From NCBI GenBank assembly GCA_034440635.1, contig JAOTON010001526.1:4349001-4413000 (forward strand): a stretch of DNA of 64,000 nucleotides. The letters run 5' to 3'. Source of the DNA: Lepas anatifera. Lineage: Eukaryota > Arthropoda > Thecostraca > Lepadidae. The notes under the pieces are model-generated. The model was given only the letters and a program-made list of their open reading frames with translations. It searched no databases and was not told the DNA's origin. Positions within the stretch are counted from its first letter, which is position 1. Each line of letters begins with the position of its first letter. This document shows, in pieces, positions 23,930 through 35,588 of the stretch. A program made the translations under genes and the position numbers.

Positions 23930-24600
23930 ATGTAATTGTTGTGATTCTTACTGTCAAAATTTGTAACTTTTGCGTTATCAGATGCTAACCGATTTTTCGT
24001 GAATGAAAATTTAATTTGTTTTCTTTTTAGATAAGGTGACCTGATGACCTGATGGCTATGCTGTTTTGCTGAGGAGTTTGAATGTCACTGTGTAGGCGCT
24101 CATTTTTTCCAGCTACACAATGATTGGGTTTGAATTATTTCCAGCTACACAATCCAGGTTTGCATGTTCCTCTGTTGAAGCGGCTTGATAAACTGATAGA
24201 TGAAATGAACGTTCAGAGGGAGCATATATTTGTATTTTATTGTCTGTTCTAATTATTTATATAGTGTCAAACCGAAGAGTGTTTTAATAGATTGATTGTC
24301 GATGATGAAGCTTCAATTGTCTTCAAATATCTGGCAGGGGCATGTGCTAATGATTGGCTTGTACCGTGCAGTAATTAACTTTTGCGGGATATAAAACGTC
24401 GATATTTCACGATTTCATGTAATGAAAGATGACAATGTATAATAGGCAATGATGTATGTACTTGTATATATGTTTTCTAAGCTGAAGGTTCAGATTAGTT
24501 TTGCATGAATAATTCGTAGGCTAGTGTTTCCGACTCCATGCCGAAATCTATTGAAACTGCAGCAGTTGTGAATGACGAGGCAATTGATGCTTTGTTTGCA
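23930..24600. other. No gene seen
   Basis: AT-rich sequence following the LINE-like pseudogene. A direct repeat of attgggtttgaattatttcc/agctacacaatcc words lies at 24110-24155. Nothing else is recognisable. Confidence 0.5.
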
Positions 24601-24601
24601 G

Positions 24602-24720
24602 CAGGGTTGGAAAAATACCGGTAAAAACTAGGTTTATGCCATCCAGTGGCATAAACTGGTAAATACCGGTATTTACTACGAAAAAGCGGCAAAACAGGCA
24701 AAAAGTGGCAAAAACCTTTA
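24602..24720. repeat. Dispersed cagggttgg/taccggtattt repeat
   Basis: Starts cagggttggaaaaataccgg and contains ggcataaactgg and accggtatttac. A related copy lies at 31241-31345 and a diverged inverted one near 49770-49830. Confidence 0.6.
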
Positions 24721-24721
24721 C

Positions 24722-25409
24722 CACGCGCATTGACGGGGGTCTAAGCCACCTTCGCTTTGACGAGGGGGCGGGTACCCACCCCCTAAGATCTCAAAACCAC
24801 GGTAGGTAGCGAAAAACGGTAAACGGCATTGGGTAGCCCATCCACTTCTCCATCGAAAATATTTGAACCATTTTTTCAGGTCACATTTAAGGTCACGAGA
24901 GGTCGAAACATTAAGTCATAGGGATAACATGTAAATTAAGTTTTTCGGCCATTACATCTGAGCAAGTAAAGATAGAGCAAAACGACTGAAACCATATGAA
25001 TCCTCGCAGCAAGCCGAATCGAATGATATATAATTTGACTTTGCTAGGTTAAATCAAAGATTTGACCTGACCTGAGGTCAGGTCAAGATCAAATTATATA
25101 AAATGCATATCATTCGAACCGCAAAGCCAAGGCAAGTCTAATACAGCTAAAATAAACGCTCTATCACCATCTGTTACTGAGTTATTCAGTAAAAACAGTT
25201 TTTCCCGTGTATTTCTAATGGAGGGGTCATGCCTCGTACCTGACCTTAAGTCATCAATATCAAAAATACCGGAACATATTTTAGAGCAGTGTCCTGAAAT
25301 TCACAATTTTAAGTGGAAAACGTATCTTTTTCAGATTTATTTAGGGTTCACCAGGGACTTGTTTTGACCTCACTTGGCAGAGGAATCCCGGGCATGAAAA
25401 CCGGTATAA
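24722..25409 (+). mobile_element. TTAA-type element, family X, left part
   Basis: The end CACGCGCATTGACGGGGG matches the complement of the right border of the complete copy at 48328-49176 and is preceded by TTAC. The interior carries tgacctgacctgaggtcagg and related half-sites. The copy is interrupted on its right by the TA-flanked element at 25412. The piece at 28985-29274 is a right end in the same orientation and might be its other half. Confidence 0.6.
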
Positions 25410-25411
25410 TA

Positions 25412-26875
25412 GGGAGACTGGGGTCAATTGTAACAAATTTCACATTTCTGGTTCTGGAGAAATAGTGCTTTGATTTAGAGCACTTCTAATTATATTTTCA
25501 TCAACTTTGAAGATTTTGCAATGTGACAGACGTAGAAAGATATCAAAATAATAAAAACTAGGGGTCAAAATCTTACTTCTAAAATTTACTTCAGCTGTTA
25601 CAATTGACCCCAGGTGAGGGGCAATTGTAACAGCACCGGGGTCAATTGTACCATGTTAAAGCAATAGGAATTTCGGTGATTTATTTGTACCATAAAACAC
25701 ATCCTTATGCGAACACTTCTGCATCTTTGGCCTGCTACACTCAGGTGTCGGCATGTACTTAGTCTGAACCACAGTTTTCCAAATGTATCCCGCATATCTC
25801 TCAACGGCAGTGCAAGGCATTGCAAATGTAAGAAGTGTATGTATAATTTGACTAAAAGCTCGTTAATGTTTCAAACTGGGCACGTATAGCCTTAGTAGCT
25901 GACGTGCTCTTGAGCTAATTATCATCGTGAATTTTCAATATAAGAGCTATTATATGGGGAAGCCCACATTGCCACTTTTCCGAAACATATACCAACCTAC
26001 GAACAAACATACCATTGGAAAGCAATGTGATTATCATAAACAGTAGCGCACCAGGGCAGCGAGCCGCACTCCACCCTCGCCCTCCCCACTGTAGGATCCA
26101 GTGGGGCAAACAGGGCAATCCCCCAAAATCGCCCGATTTGTGTCGATTTTCTTCGAAATCCATGTTTTCAATTTCAGGCCACTTTGCCCCCTCCCTCTCC
26201 CAACGGTCGGCCTGGATCCAGGCCTGCCCCTCCCCAACGTGTTAAGTGCCTCCTCCCAAAACAGTTGACACTAGGTCTACGAAGCAAAACTTCATCGCTT
26301 CCCGCCGTCCCCCCCAGGATATGAAGATTGGCCCCTTTGGTGAACAAGTGCGACCCCTTCATCGGCTTGACGTTCCCTTGTCAGCTTCCCCCAAACGAAC
26401 ATCCTGGGTACGCGCCTTATCATAAAATCACTAACCTAGCTTCTGCATTTGTGCAGTAGAAGCAAGTTTAATACGTTGTAAGGCCATAGGGTCGTTGTAA
26501 CATTGTTACAATTGTCCCCATTGCAACCCGCAATTTTTAAACCAAATTGCCGCTCAACGAGCTGGCCGAGGCGGCAGATTCTGTGCTCATTTCGTAGCTT
26601 ATTAAACACTCTTTATGCACTGAAACTGTTTCCGCTGTACCTTATCATACCCATCAATAGGCTAATCTACTTTAGATATTTAAAAATTACAAAACACCCT
26701 CAAAAACACATAATTGTGAACAGCGTCTGACTTAACTGCCGCACCGAGTTGAATTTGGTTAACAAAGGCGCAGCTGATTGCGCATTTCAGTTGAGCCACT
26801 AGATCCATACATTGATTAGTTTTTACAATATGGCCAGTGTTACAATTGCCCGTGTTACATTTGACCCCAGTCTCC
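25412..26875. mobile_element. TA-flanked inverted-repeat element with ggggtcaattgtaac motifs
   Basis: The ends GGGAGACTGGGGTCAATTG and the complement of ...TTGACCCCAGTCTCC are inverted copies bordered by TA (25410-25411, 26876-26877). The motif GGGGTCAATTGTAAC or its complement also recurs inside (about 25593-25650 and 26508-26520). Overlapping frames at 25915-26362 are in CT-rich DNA and are not credible genes. A TA target suggests Tc1/mariner-like transposition. No transposase is seen. Confidence 0.75.
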
Positions 26876-26877
26876 TA

Positions 26878-28984
26878 CACATCTAAATTATGACAGTGAA
26901 TACCCAAACCATATAAGTATAATTCCCAACCACCATTGATGTAATATCTTGCCTGATTACGTCCCTCGCCAATCTCAAACGCCAATACTACTCCTCCCCA
27001 TAAACCAAGAACGATATGACAACATGTTAACGCCGCACAAAACACAAAACAATCCCGGACTGCCCCAAACTAAAATATAAAACCCACAGAAAAAACACCA
27101 ACGGTGACATGGGAAAAGTGAGCTAACAAAGGTTTTCTGGAGGTATAACAAACTTTGTCATGTCACAGAAGTTTCTGGCCCTTTCAAATACAAGAGATGG
27201 CGCATACTTTTTGCCTAAGCCGGCTTAGGATTGGCTGCTACCAGTTTTCAGGCGAAGGAAATACTTCACGTGGGTATTTGTTCAGTGAGGCCGATTGGAT
27301 CGAGGCGCATTCGTTTTCGTCCACTTTTATTTTGGCAATTATTCGCATAAGAATAGGATACAAGTCACATTTGAAGGTTCAAATGAAACGTAAATTCCTA
27401 TCAAGACCACCAATAATATGAAAGTAATATTATAATTTCAGGAGGCTGCAAGTCATCCCTGATTTTTTACTATTTTTTAGTGTTGGTGACATTGAGGAAT
27501 AAATTAGGATATTTATTATTTTGCTGAACAAAGTTGGAAAGTAATACATTTTTTTCAAGAAAATAAATAGGTAATTTCTAGGTATTTTTATTATGCGGTT
27601 TAAGAGCTTCCTTGAAATTTTCAAACGCTCAGAACAACATCGTGATTTCGGTAAAAATATCCACTTTAAGTGAGGCCAATTCCACCTTTCAATATATTTC
27701 GTAAAATACAGATTTATTTTTCTTTTTGTTAGTTAATTCAAGTTGCAACATATTTTAGCAACATTTCTGCGTTCGATTGCCCTCAACCGTGCGTTTATTA
27801 ATGGAAATGGGATTCCAAAGACATCCAGCACCGAATTGGCCTCGGTGAAAGGCCTCAGCTGATTTCGTCCATTCGAACAATGACGTCACTTTGTCGTATT
27901 TGGGGGCCGAAATGATCTGGGTGTCATGAATGGGTGCGCAAGTGCACGCGTTAAGTTTTTAGTTACTTTGGTAACCTTGGCGAGCCCTGTATTAGGCGGG
28001 AATATCCCCGGCAGAATACAGAATTTTGAGGTCAGTATGGTTGTTGAAGAAGACTGAATTGTGGGTGAAGAATTTGAGTTTGCTGTTGGGAGGGATATTG
28101 TGGATGAAGGTTCATTTCTTATCCCTGATACTGCAACTTACCTTTCCGGAAATTCACGATTAATTGAACCATTTCTCCCATCTTAGATATCTACTGGAGA
28201 TAGGTGGGTAACTACCTACTCAGTACAGTACAGGGTGAGGTCATATTACCTTGCAAAAGTTTTCCACACCTCGGAGGAAGGCTCAGGCTGTACCTTTTGT
28301 GGCTCATGATTTTTAAGGCTGGGTATGTATGCTATTTTAGGCTATATAGGCTGGTGGTTTTCACACATTGAAGCAAAATAATCCTGGCAGAGGTTGAGTG
28401 TTTAAACCCCACGTCTTGCATTAGATAATGGTAGCCTGTGTGGTGCTTGCATGGGGGAAAGTTGGAGAATATCAAAATAAGGGGAAGAGGGATTTTATCT
28501 GGTTGGCTATTTACCATGGCATCAGGGTCAAATAATGTATTCTACATATACACATTAGAAATCATGCAGCTTCCTAGTTCTTTGTTAATGGGTTAGAGAT
28601 TCAAGGTTATGAGATCCTATCTGTATATATATATGAGGTACCCACAATTGCGGTGTGTCAGAATGTTTTCATTCCACTACTAGGTAGCAGAATGATGATT
28701 CTTCACTTCCATTCTACAGCAGATATTTTCATCTACTGTCAGTCAAAACAAAAAAAGCTGGTGGTATTTGTTGCTTGTATTATGATGGCCCATAAATACA
28801 GTCCTAAATCAAAGTATTATCCTAAAAAAGTATTGGTTTGTTAAGGACCAATAAACAGGTCCAGGAAAAAGGCTGTGATGGGACTTGCAAGCCTGTAAAT
28901 ACTAAACAAAAAAGAGGCATGTTAAGAAAGCGGGGCATTTTGGCATCTTTGTGGGATTTTGGCCTCACTCTCCACCTTGCGCGA
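26878..28984. other. No gene seen; AT-rich to mixed sequence
   Basis: Only short frames occur. A perfect TGACGTCA palindrome sits at 27881-27888 in a locally GC-richer segment (27830-27980), which could be regulatory, but no exon is identifiable next to it. A short TATATATATA run is at about 28623. Confidence 0.45.
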
Positions 28985-29274
28985 AAGCAATTTCAGGACC
29001 CTGTTTTAGAGAACTCGGTGGGTCCATTATGTGATATGAGTTTCAACCGGATAAGTTCACCCTGCTCCGACTTATGCCATTTTAAACTTTTTTTTGAGGT
29101 CAGGCCACTTGACCTGTACTGGTGACCTGACCTGAGATGACCTAACCTTAACATTTTCACAGAAGTTGTAAAAATGATGAGATACACGACATGCCAAGTA
29201 CGGCGGCGCTACGCGCCGCCGTTTTTCTTCTATCTCCGAAAAACCCGAGGGGGGGTACCCCGTCAATGCGAGTG
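28985..29274 (+). mobile_element. TTAA-type element, family X, right end
   Basis: It contains gaggtcaggccacttgacct, the gcggcgctacgcgccgcc hairpin and the terminal ccccgtcaatgcgagtg directly followed by TTAA (29275-29278). It corresponds to the complement of 48328-48620. Confidence 0.7.
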
Positions 29275-29369
29275 TTAAACTGCCAATGATAGACCAAAAA
29301 GGCATTTAAAGGCCATAGAGCAGTTTTAAATGTGAAGCAAATGATGGCATTGGCATGGTCTCTGGTCGA

Positions 29370-29501
29370 GACTGGTGTGAAAGCAGGTATTTCATTTTCT
29401 AGGCATCATGGTTCAGAATGCTATGAATAACCAGCGACTGGTGTGAAAGCAGGTATTTCATTTTCTAGGCATCATGGTTCAGAATGCTATGAATAACCAG
29501 C
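29370..29501. repeat. 66 bp perfect tandem duplication
   Basis: Units 29370-29435 and 29436-29501 are identical, starting gactggtgtgaaagcaggta. Identity implies a recent duplication or an assembly artefact. Confidence 0.9.
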
Positions 29502-29712
29502 TTACACCTAAAACTCTGGAAAATGTCAAAATGTCAAAAGTGATCAATTATAATCCGTAGGTACCAGACGAACGTCACTGAAAACATGGAAAGGTGAGAT
29601 TAGAAAATCGACCCGGCTTCAAACTTTGCCAAATCCTACCTTTCTTCTTCTTCTTTGACGGGCACTCAGGTTCCAATGTCTGAATGTGTGTCCACTTTGG
29701 GCCTTTGATATA

Positions 29713-30689
29713 CCAGTGCAGTCAAAAAGTAAGTTCCGGAACTCTGCTGCGGAAGCATTTATTGTGCCATCAAAGCTATTGACAACTCATTCTTCAAAAT
29801 AACCTCCCCACTTTTCCACACAGCGCTCTCAGCGGCGAACCAGTCCTCATATGGTCTTGGTAAAGCTTTATTCGATAGCATGTCTACCATACTGGTGGAC
29901 TGCTGTACGAGTAGTGCACGCGCAGCTTTTCAGGGGGCGGAGAGCTGGCACACTTCCACTGGAGTAATTGACTTTTGGTCTCTGGGTCAAAGAGAGGAAA
30001 CCGACCCTCATCCTCCGTTACTTTCTTCCACAGGAAGGAAGCTCTCGCCCCCCCCCCGTAGGCGTCTATCCAGATAATTTTTAGCGATGGTTTGTCGGAA
30101 AGTTTTCTGGCCGTCCGTGAGACATCACGGGGCCCATCTGGAACAATCTATGGACATCTTCAGCTTATCAAAAATGATGCTCGATACCGTTCCATGACTA
30201 ATTCCCAGTGTTTCAGCGATCCCTTCGATGGTTCTACGTCTGTCTGTCATTGCCAGACTTTCCGTAAGCGTGACACTGTCAGTGCCGCATGCCGTGGTGG
30301 GCATTCCAGCAGGTGCGTTGTCTGTCACCGTGTTCCGACCCTGCTTTAAATCTCTCACCGACCTGCGTACTGTACTATCCGAGAAAACCTGATTCCCGCA
30401 CACCTTCCCCAGCTCTAGATGAATTCTCTGGGTTGATTTGCCCTGCAGCGTCAATTTTTTTATGATGGAGCATCGCTTGATTCTGGTGGCTTCAGCCATT
30501 TTTGGCCAGTCTCTAAAAATCCACTTAATGTAATCTCGATAGTGTCCAAACTAAAAGGCCTGCAACTGAAAATAAGAAATATATCGAGGAATAAAATGTC
30601 AGCCTACAAATTTAGTAAAAAAGCACGTGAACTTACCTCGTGTGTTAAAAGCAATGACTCTCCGGAACTTACTTTTTGACTGCACCTTG
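29713..30689 (-). mobile_element. Mariner-like element, internally deleted
   Basis: The inverted ends are gtgcagtcaaaaagtaagtt plus ccgga, perfect over 25 bp on both sides, with TA at 29711-29712 and 30690-30691. The ~0.98 kb length is below the ~1.3 kb usual for mariners. The transposase runs on the minus strand. Confidence 0.92.
29750..30499 (-). pseudogene. Mariner transposase, N-terminal half open, C-terminal half decayed
   Basis: The open part (30499 to 30125) starts with Met-Ala-Glu-Ala-Thr and has the paired helix-turn-helix DNA-binding layout of mariner-family transposases. The first helix-turn-helix is around residues 10-50. The second, containing Ile-Ala-Glu-Thr-Leu-Gly-Ile-Ser-His-Gly-Thr, lies near residues 91-101. 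Downstream, other frames recover Phe-Asp-Pro-Glu-Thr-Lys and a Trp-Lys ... Ser-Pro-Pro-Pro motif, which in relatives follow the first catalytic Asp. The catalytic DDD/DDE core is incomplete, with stops and missing sequence. It cannot encode an active enzyme; at most the DNA-binding part could be made. Confidence 0.85.
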
Positions 30690-30763
30690 TATTTTTGTCC
30701 AGTATTATGAATGTGGCAAAAACAGAGGAGAGTCTGTTACTGAGAGCCAAAAACTAAGCCGTC

Positions 30764-31012
30764 CCGGTAGCTCAGTTGGTAAAGCGTTGGGCTCCAGCTC
30801 GTTGCTCAGAAACATGCAGTGGCAGTGCATGTACAGGCTTGGGATCGGTTCCCCTGAGACGCTCCGGCGCTCAATAGTTTACCCGACGTACAGGTGGGCT
30901 GGCAACTGACTGATGAGAGGGTGGGGCGGCCGTCCCTGGGCTTTGTGGGACATTAAACTTTGGCTTCTAAATCAACCCTTTATTGTGGGAGTTGCTCATT
31001 CGGGTGGTGATA
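30764..31012 (+). mobile_element. tRNA-derived SINE, family B
   Basis: It begins gtcccggtagctcagttggt aaagcg, a clear tRNA-type A box, followed by a B-box-like gggatcggttcccc displaced by an insertion. The body shares ggctggcaactgactgatga and gtgggagttgctcattcggg with 19934-20080. The anticodon region is degenerate, so this is not a functional tRNA. Confidence 0.7.
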
Positions 31013-31029
31013 AACATTTCACGATGATA

Positions 31030-31240
31030 TCAGCACAAGCATCACGTACCATTTCAAGTAATCATGCGCGGTTCCTGACGACGCGAGCCGGCCCCTCAGC
31101 AGACGCCCCGCAACCCCAGCAGCGCCGGTGAACTCGAAGGACGATCAGATGCAACCCAGCCAACGACAGCAGCGCACGGCGCAGCGGGGACGCCCGCCGA
31201 AGGGACCCGGCCGCTCCGCCACCGCACATGACCTGCAAAC
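31030..31240. other. GC-rich segment, possible exon or element fragment
   Basis: A locally GC-rich stretch with an open frame rich in Gln, Arg and Pro (31128-31316) and a ccggtgaac donor-like word at 31128. It lies upstream of the ion-channel exons on the same strand but resembles no channel sequence. Evidence is too weak to call a gene. Confidence 0.2.
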
Positions 31241-31345
31241 CAGGGTTGGCAGGTTTTTGCCACTGGGTGGTTTTTACCGGTATTTACCATGGTTAAAACC
31301 GTCTGGCATAAACTAGTTTTTCCAGTTTTTGCCACATTTTTAGGA
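31241..31345. repeat. Dispersed cagggttgg/taccggtattt repeat, second copy
   Basis: Starts cagggttggcaggtttttgc and holds taccggtatttacc and ggcataaact, in the same orientation as 24602-24720. Confidence 0.6.
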
Positions 31346-31889
31346 ATAAAAATAAGGTGTGAATTATTATTGATAATACAAAAAATGTATTTTACGCCCA
31401 TATGAAAGGTTTTATGCCCATAAAAGGTCTTAAAATCAACGTTACTCTTCTACTCCCTTTTGAACGGTGCAGCGGCGCTGTTCGGCATCATAGGAGTTCC
31501 TCATCGCTTAGCTGTCTTTCCTGACTTTTAACTGGTAGGACCCAGCAAGAACTAAGAAATATTATTTAAATATATCTTGAAATCCTATGGCTTAGGTCAA
31601 AGAATGGTCAAAGGCTTATTTGAAGTCACTTTTTCAGTCTCATTACGATACAGTAATTGACTTTAAACTTATTCCTAAATATTTAAAGTGTATCGATAAT
31701 GTATTTGTGCTCCCGCTGTTTGAACGCTCCTTGCCACACAAAGTAAAATAATCAGCACCAATCATTGAAACATACGAAACCACGTACAATACAGCATCAA
31801 TTGGCATGTTAAAGGAAATGTGGCAGAGAACGGGAAAAGTCACGAAACCTGACAAAAATCATACTTTTTTTCTTAATGAAATGGCCCGA

Positions 31890-33670
31890 CAATGTCGGAA
31901 TGGCTCTCGGGGTCCCCCTTACACCAACATTGAAAGGGCCACTGAAAATAATTCGGGCTTCCGCGATTAGTTCTTTGGGGCCCCTGAGAATAGCTCTGAG
32001 GCCCCTGAGACCAACACTTGGCGGCACTCATAAGGCTAATTTTCGGCCCTTCTCCCGATTAGCTCTCAGGGGGCCCCTGAGACTATGTTTTGGCCTCCCG
32101 GAGGCCCTGAGACAACCACTTAGTGGCACTTATAAGGCTCATTTTTGGCCCCTCCTCCGATTAGCTCTCAGGAGACCCCTGAGACTGATTCCCGGAGCCT
32201 CTTAGACAAAAATTGTGATGATGATGGGTTTGTAGGGCACAGCTTCTGTTCTAATTCTACCGTTATTGACCACAACATAGTTGATTATTTTGTCAATGCA
32301 GTGTCCGTAGTTTATACATCTAAAAGAAGAATAAAAATTTACATATGAGGTTACCATGCATGGATGGCAGATGATTAATGTTTACACAAAGATACAGCTG
32401 TGATACGCACATATAGCCTCACATACAGCTGTGAGGCTATATGTGCCTTTGACCAAAACTGAGAGGCATACGCGTCGGAAAAGGGGGGGCAGGGGGGCCT
32501 GGCCCCCCACTTTTTGGCCAAAAATTTCCTGATCTCAGTCAAAATGAGAGAAAGCTGGACATTCTTATATCCAGCCTCTGCGGAAGGCAACGAGGAGCCC
32601 AATTTCGAACAGTTTTTGGTCCTGATGTTGAAAGTTTTTTGTCAGCATCAGGTTGAAGATTGGCTGGCCCCCCACTTCTTTCCCGGTGGCGACACTTATG
32701 CTGAGAGGTCCCCTGAGAATACCCCTAAGAATAGAGGGGCTGGGAATGACTCTCGACAGCCCTCTGAGACTTACTCTGCCTTTCCCCCCCTGAGACTAAC
32801 ACTCGGGGGAAGCACCCCTGAGACTGAGTCTTTGGCGCTCCTGAGACTAACTCTCGGAGGCCTCAGATTAGCCTTCAGGGGCCTGAGGCTCGGGGTGCCC
32901 TATACCAAGCCTCTTGGGCACAACCTGAGGCCAACACTCGACAGTTCCTTCGGTTACCTCCCGGGGGCCCCCTGATGCCAACACTCTGCGGCACCCATGA
33001 GACTAACTCTCGGGTCCCCAAAATAGCTTTCGGGGCCCCCAGAAAGTAACTATTGGCTCCTGAGAGAGACGCCCTTGAAACTATGGGGTCCCTGAGGTCA
33101 ACACTTGGCGGCACCCATCGTACTAATGCTTGGGTCGCCATGTTAGCCTACGGGCCCCCTGAGAGGAGGTACTCTTAGACAAAAACTGATGGGCTCCTTA
33201 TAATAACTTGGATCTCCCACGATTAGTGTTCGGGGCCCCTGACACCTACTCTCAGAGTCCCCCTGAGAGCAACTCTCAAGGGAGACCTGACACCGACTCC
33301 TGGGGGTCCTCTGAAACCCATTCTCAGGGGGCCCCTGAGGCCATCTCTCGGGAGTCCCTTGAGACCGACTCTTGGGGTCCCCTGTGACTGACTCTCAGGG
33401 GGCTCCCTGGAACCGACTTTCTGGCAGCCCTGAGTTCATTTCTCGGGGGGCCCTGATATTGAATCTCGAGGAGCCCCTGGGCCGATTTTTGGGGACCCTG
33501 AGAACAACTCTCAGGGGCGCACTGAAACTGACTCGGGGGAGTTGAAACCGACTTTAGCCCCCCCTCTGAGACCAACTCTCGGAGCGGGGGCCCTAAGACT
33601 GACTCAGGGCACCTGAGAATGAATCTCGTGGAGAGGGCCCTGAGACTGGCTCGGGGCCCCTGATCCAAGA
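31890..33670. repeat. Degenerate tandem repeat of cccctgagactnactctcggg type
   Basis: Units of roughly 30-35 bp with the words ccctgaga and actctcggg recur dozens of times with heavy divergence. A family V fragment (ggggggcaggggggcctggc, ttcctgatctcag) is embedded at about 32455-32700. Frames such as 32514-32975 and 33324-33668 are products of the repeat. Confidence 0.8.
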
Positions 33671-33678
33671 GCCCTTAA

Positions 33679-34693
33679 CCGGCGCCCCACCCGGGGTCCG
33701 GCGCCACCTTCGCCCTATCGGGAGCCATCGATGGCCCCTCTAACTCCGAAAATTTGGGGGTTAGCGCAAATCTGCGAAGTGCATTAGAACGTTCGCGTAG
33801 ATTCAGCACGAAATTAATTGTATGTTTAATCACTCAGGTGAATGATTTGACCTCCAGAGCTCAAGTTAAGTCACGATAGGCTATTTTTACTCAAATATGC
33901 AATGCTTAAGAAAAGTGGGCATAACTATTATGCGACTAGAGCTATTGAGATCTTTTAAAGTACATTTTATAGAAAAATGCCCAAACTTTTTCCGCTATGC
34001 GGAACGTAATGACCTCCCGCCAGTAGTTTGACCTCCAGAGGTCACCTCGTGACCTAACATGACCTGAGGTCACGAAAGGTCAGAAAGTGACCTTGTTGTA
34101 TATCAAATGAAAGGCAATGATGCGACATACACAATGATGTTTGATTCAGCGCTCTAGCTAAATTAGGCCAAAAGTTATTTGTCAAAATACTGTTTTTGGC
34201 ACTGGTCACCTTGGATGACCTCAGAGAGTTCAAAGGGAAAATATGGCCCCTGGGATCCATAAAAGTGTGTCTGAGAACGCTTTTCCGAGCCAGCTTAGCA
34301 GTTTCAATCATTTTTGTGACTTTTAGATCACAAGACAGCTTTTTTGCATGCTTTTCCCATGGGGAGGTCACCTCGTGACCTGACCTCAGGTCACAGAATC
34401 TAAAAATCCCGAATATACATCTTGTAGACCCTGGAGGGGTCATAAAGTTTAGGAAGTTTCAAATCGATCGACTAAGTAATGTAGCTCTTATAGAGGTCAA
34501 AAGTTGAAGTGAGGTGACCTTGGTTGACTTCGCCTGGTGACCTGACCTTGGGTGACCCGGGGTAAAAAATTTCAGGGATGGTTGGAAAATGATGGGGTGA
34601 GAGATAGAACCCTGAACCGCCGTACTGCGTCTCGTTGTTTTTCTTCTATCCCGACCTTAGGGGGCATTGATGGTCCCCGGTTGGGCGAGAGGG
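33679..34693 (+). mobile_element. TTAA-type element, family Y, copy 2
   Basis: It is colinear with 3069-4090 and starts ccggcgccccacccggggtc after TTAA (33675-33678). The right end ttgggcgagaggg abuts gtaa, a decayed TTAA. It carries the same dense AGGTCA/TGACCT series. Confidence 0.85.
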
Positions 34694-34696
34694 TAA

Positions 34697-35143
34697 GTGG
34701 GTTCGCAGACCCCTAGGACCCCCCCTTGGCTACGCTACTGTTCCAATGTGTGCCCAAATCTTGTGTGCCCCTAATATGGATCAAGTTGTGCCCCCCCTCC
34801 CCCGAGGCAGGCCTCCTGATCAAGATGGACTCCCTTGATCCGAGAATCCTTTGCAGTGCTTAAGATCGGCTGAAGGAGGTCCGCGGACCCCTAAAACACC
34901 CCTTGACAACACCACTGGTCCAATGTGTGTCCAAATCCTGTGTGTCCTTAATATTGATCAAAGTTTTCCCCCTCTGAGATGGGCCTCCTGATCAAGGAGG
35001 CCCCCTGATTTGAGAATCCTTTGCAGTGCTTAAGATCGGCCCAAGGGAGTCTTCGAAATTCTAGAACCTCCCTTGGCTACGCCGTTGGTTCAATTTGTAC
35101 CGAAATCCTGTGTTCCCCTAATATCGATCAAGGTGGCCCCTCC
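34697..35143. repeat. ~175 bp tandem repeat, about 2.6 units
   Basis: The words ccaatgtgtgyccaaatc, ctcctgatcaag and gagaatcctttgcagtgctt recur at intervals of about 171-178 bp (unit starts near 34702, 34880 and 35051). Confidence 0.85.
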
Positions 35144-35184
35144 CTATTCTTTCTGTTATGACACGATATTTATTTTTTGATCCA

Positions 35185-35187
<3 letters not shown>

Positions 35188-35221
<34 letters not shown>
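35188..35221. repeat. (TA)n microsatellite
   Basis: About 17 TA dinucleotides, ending 76 bp before the first channel exon. Confidence 0.95.
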
Positions 35222-35224
<3 letters not shown>

Positions 35225-35297
35225 CTGCCCCCTCCTTTGGTCGCGCTACTGGTGGCCGACAATGAAGGCGTTGTGACTGGCTTTTGGTGTCGCGCAG

Positions 35298-35497
35298 CTG
35301 CAGTTGGCACGGCCGGCACGATAACTGCGGTGCACGCCACTTCCGACGTACGTTCACCGACTACGGCGTCTGCTACACCTTCAACCACTACCTGAGCTCA
35401 CCCCTGATGTCCCACCTCACCGGCTCCAAGTACGGCCTCAGCATTCTACTCAATGTCGAACAGTACGAGTACGTGCGCGGACCGGAGATCACAGCCG
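35298..35497 (+). CDS. DEG/ENaC-type sodium channel, internal exon 1 of 4 seen (extracellular domain)
   Basis: After the cgcgcag acceptor the exon reads Cys-Ser-Trp-His-Gly ... Cys ... Phe-Thr-Asp-Tyr-Gly-Val-Cys-Tyr-Thr-Phe-Asn, then Gly-Leu-Ser-Ile-Leu-Leu-Asn-Val-Glu-Gln-Tyr-Glu-Tyr and Gly-Pro-Glu-Ile-Thr-Ala. This is the amiloride-sensitive channel (ASC) signature of the upper extracellular domain. The family forms trimeric Na+ channels gated by acid, peptides, touch or chemicals. The exon ends in GCC-G|GTGGGT, phase 1, and joins 38573 to give Ala-Gly-Val-Lys-Val-Leu. The 5' limit assumes the acceptor at 35296-35297; an alternative is gctgcag at 35303. The exon is GC-rich amid repeats. 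Subfamily (degenerin, pickpocket, ASIC-like) cannot be fixed. Confidence 0.88.
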
Positions 35498-35588
35498 GTG
35501 GGTACCGACTGCGGTGGGCTCCGCGCGGCCCGGCTGCCAGTTAGGGCGGCTGCCAGATTCTTCATATGCTTCCATCGAAGTGTCTGCA

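Noticed and set aside
30764..30870. Functional tRNA gene
   Set aside because: The A box is strong but the anticodon and variable regions are replaced by unrelated sequence; the same body occurs at 19934-20080.
31128..31316. Upstream channel exon encoding the N terminus or TM1
   Set aside because: The frame is Gln/Arg/Pro-rich and has no hydrophobic segment or FPAVTIC-like motif expected there.
32514..32975. 153-residue plus-strand ORF
   Set aside because: It spans a family V fragment and the degenerate ctgagact array; the frame is a repeat by-product.
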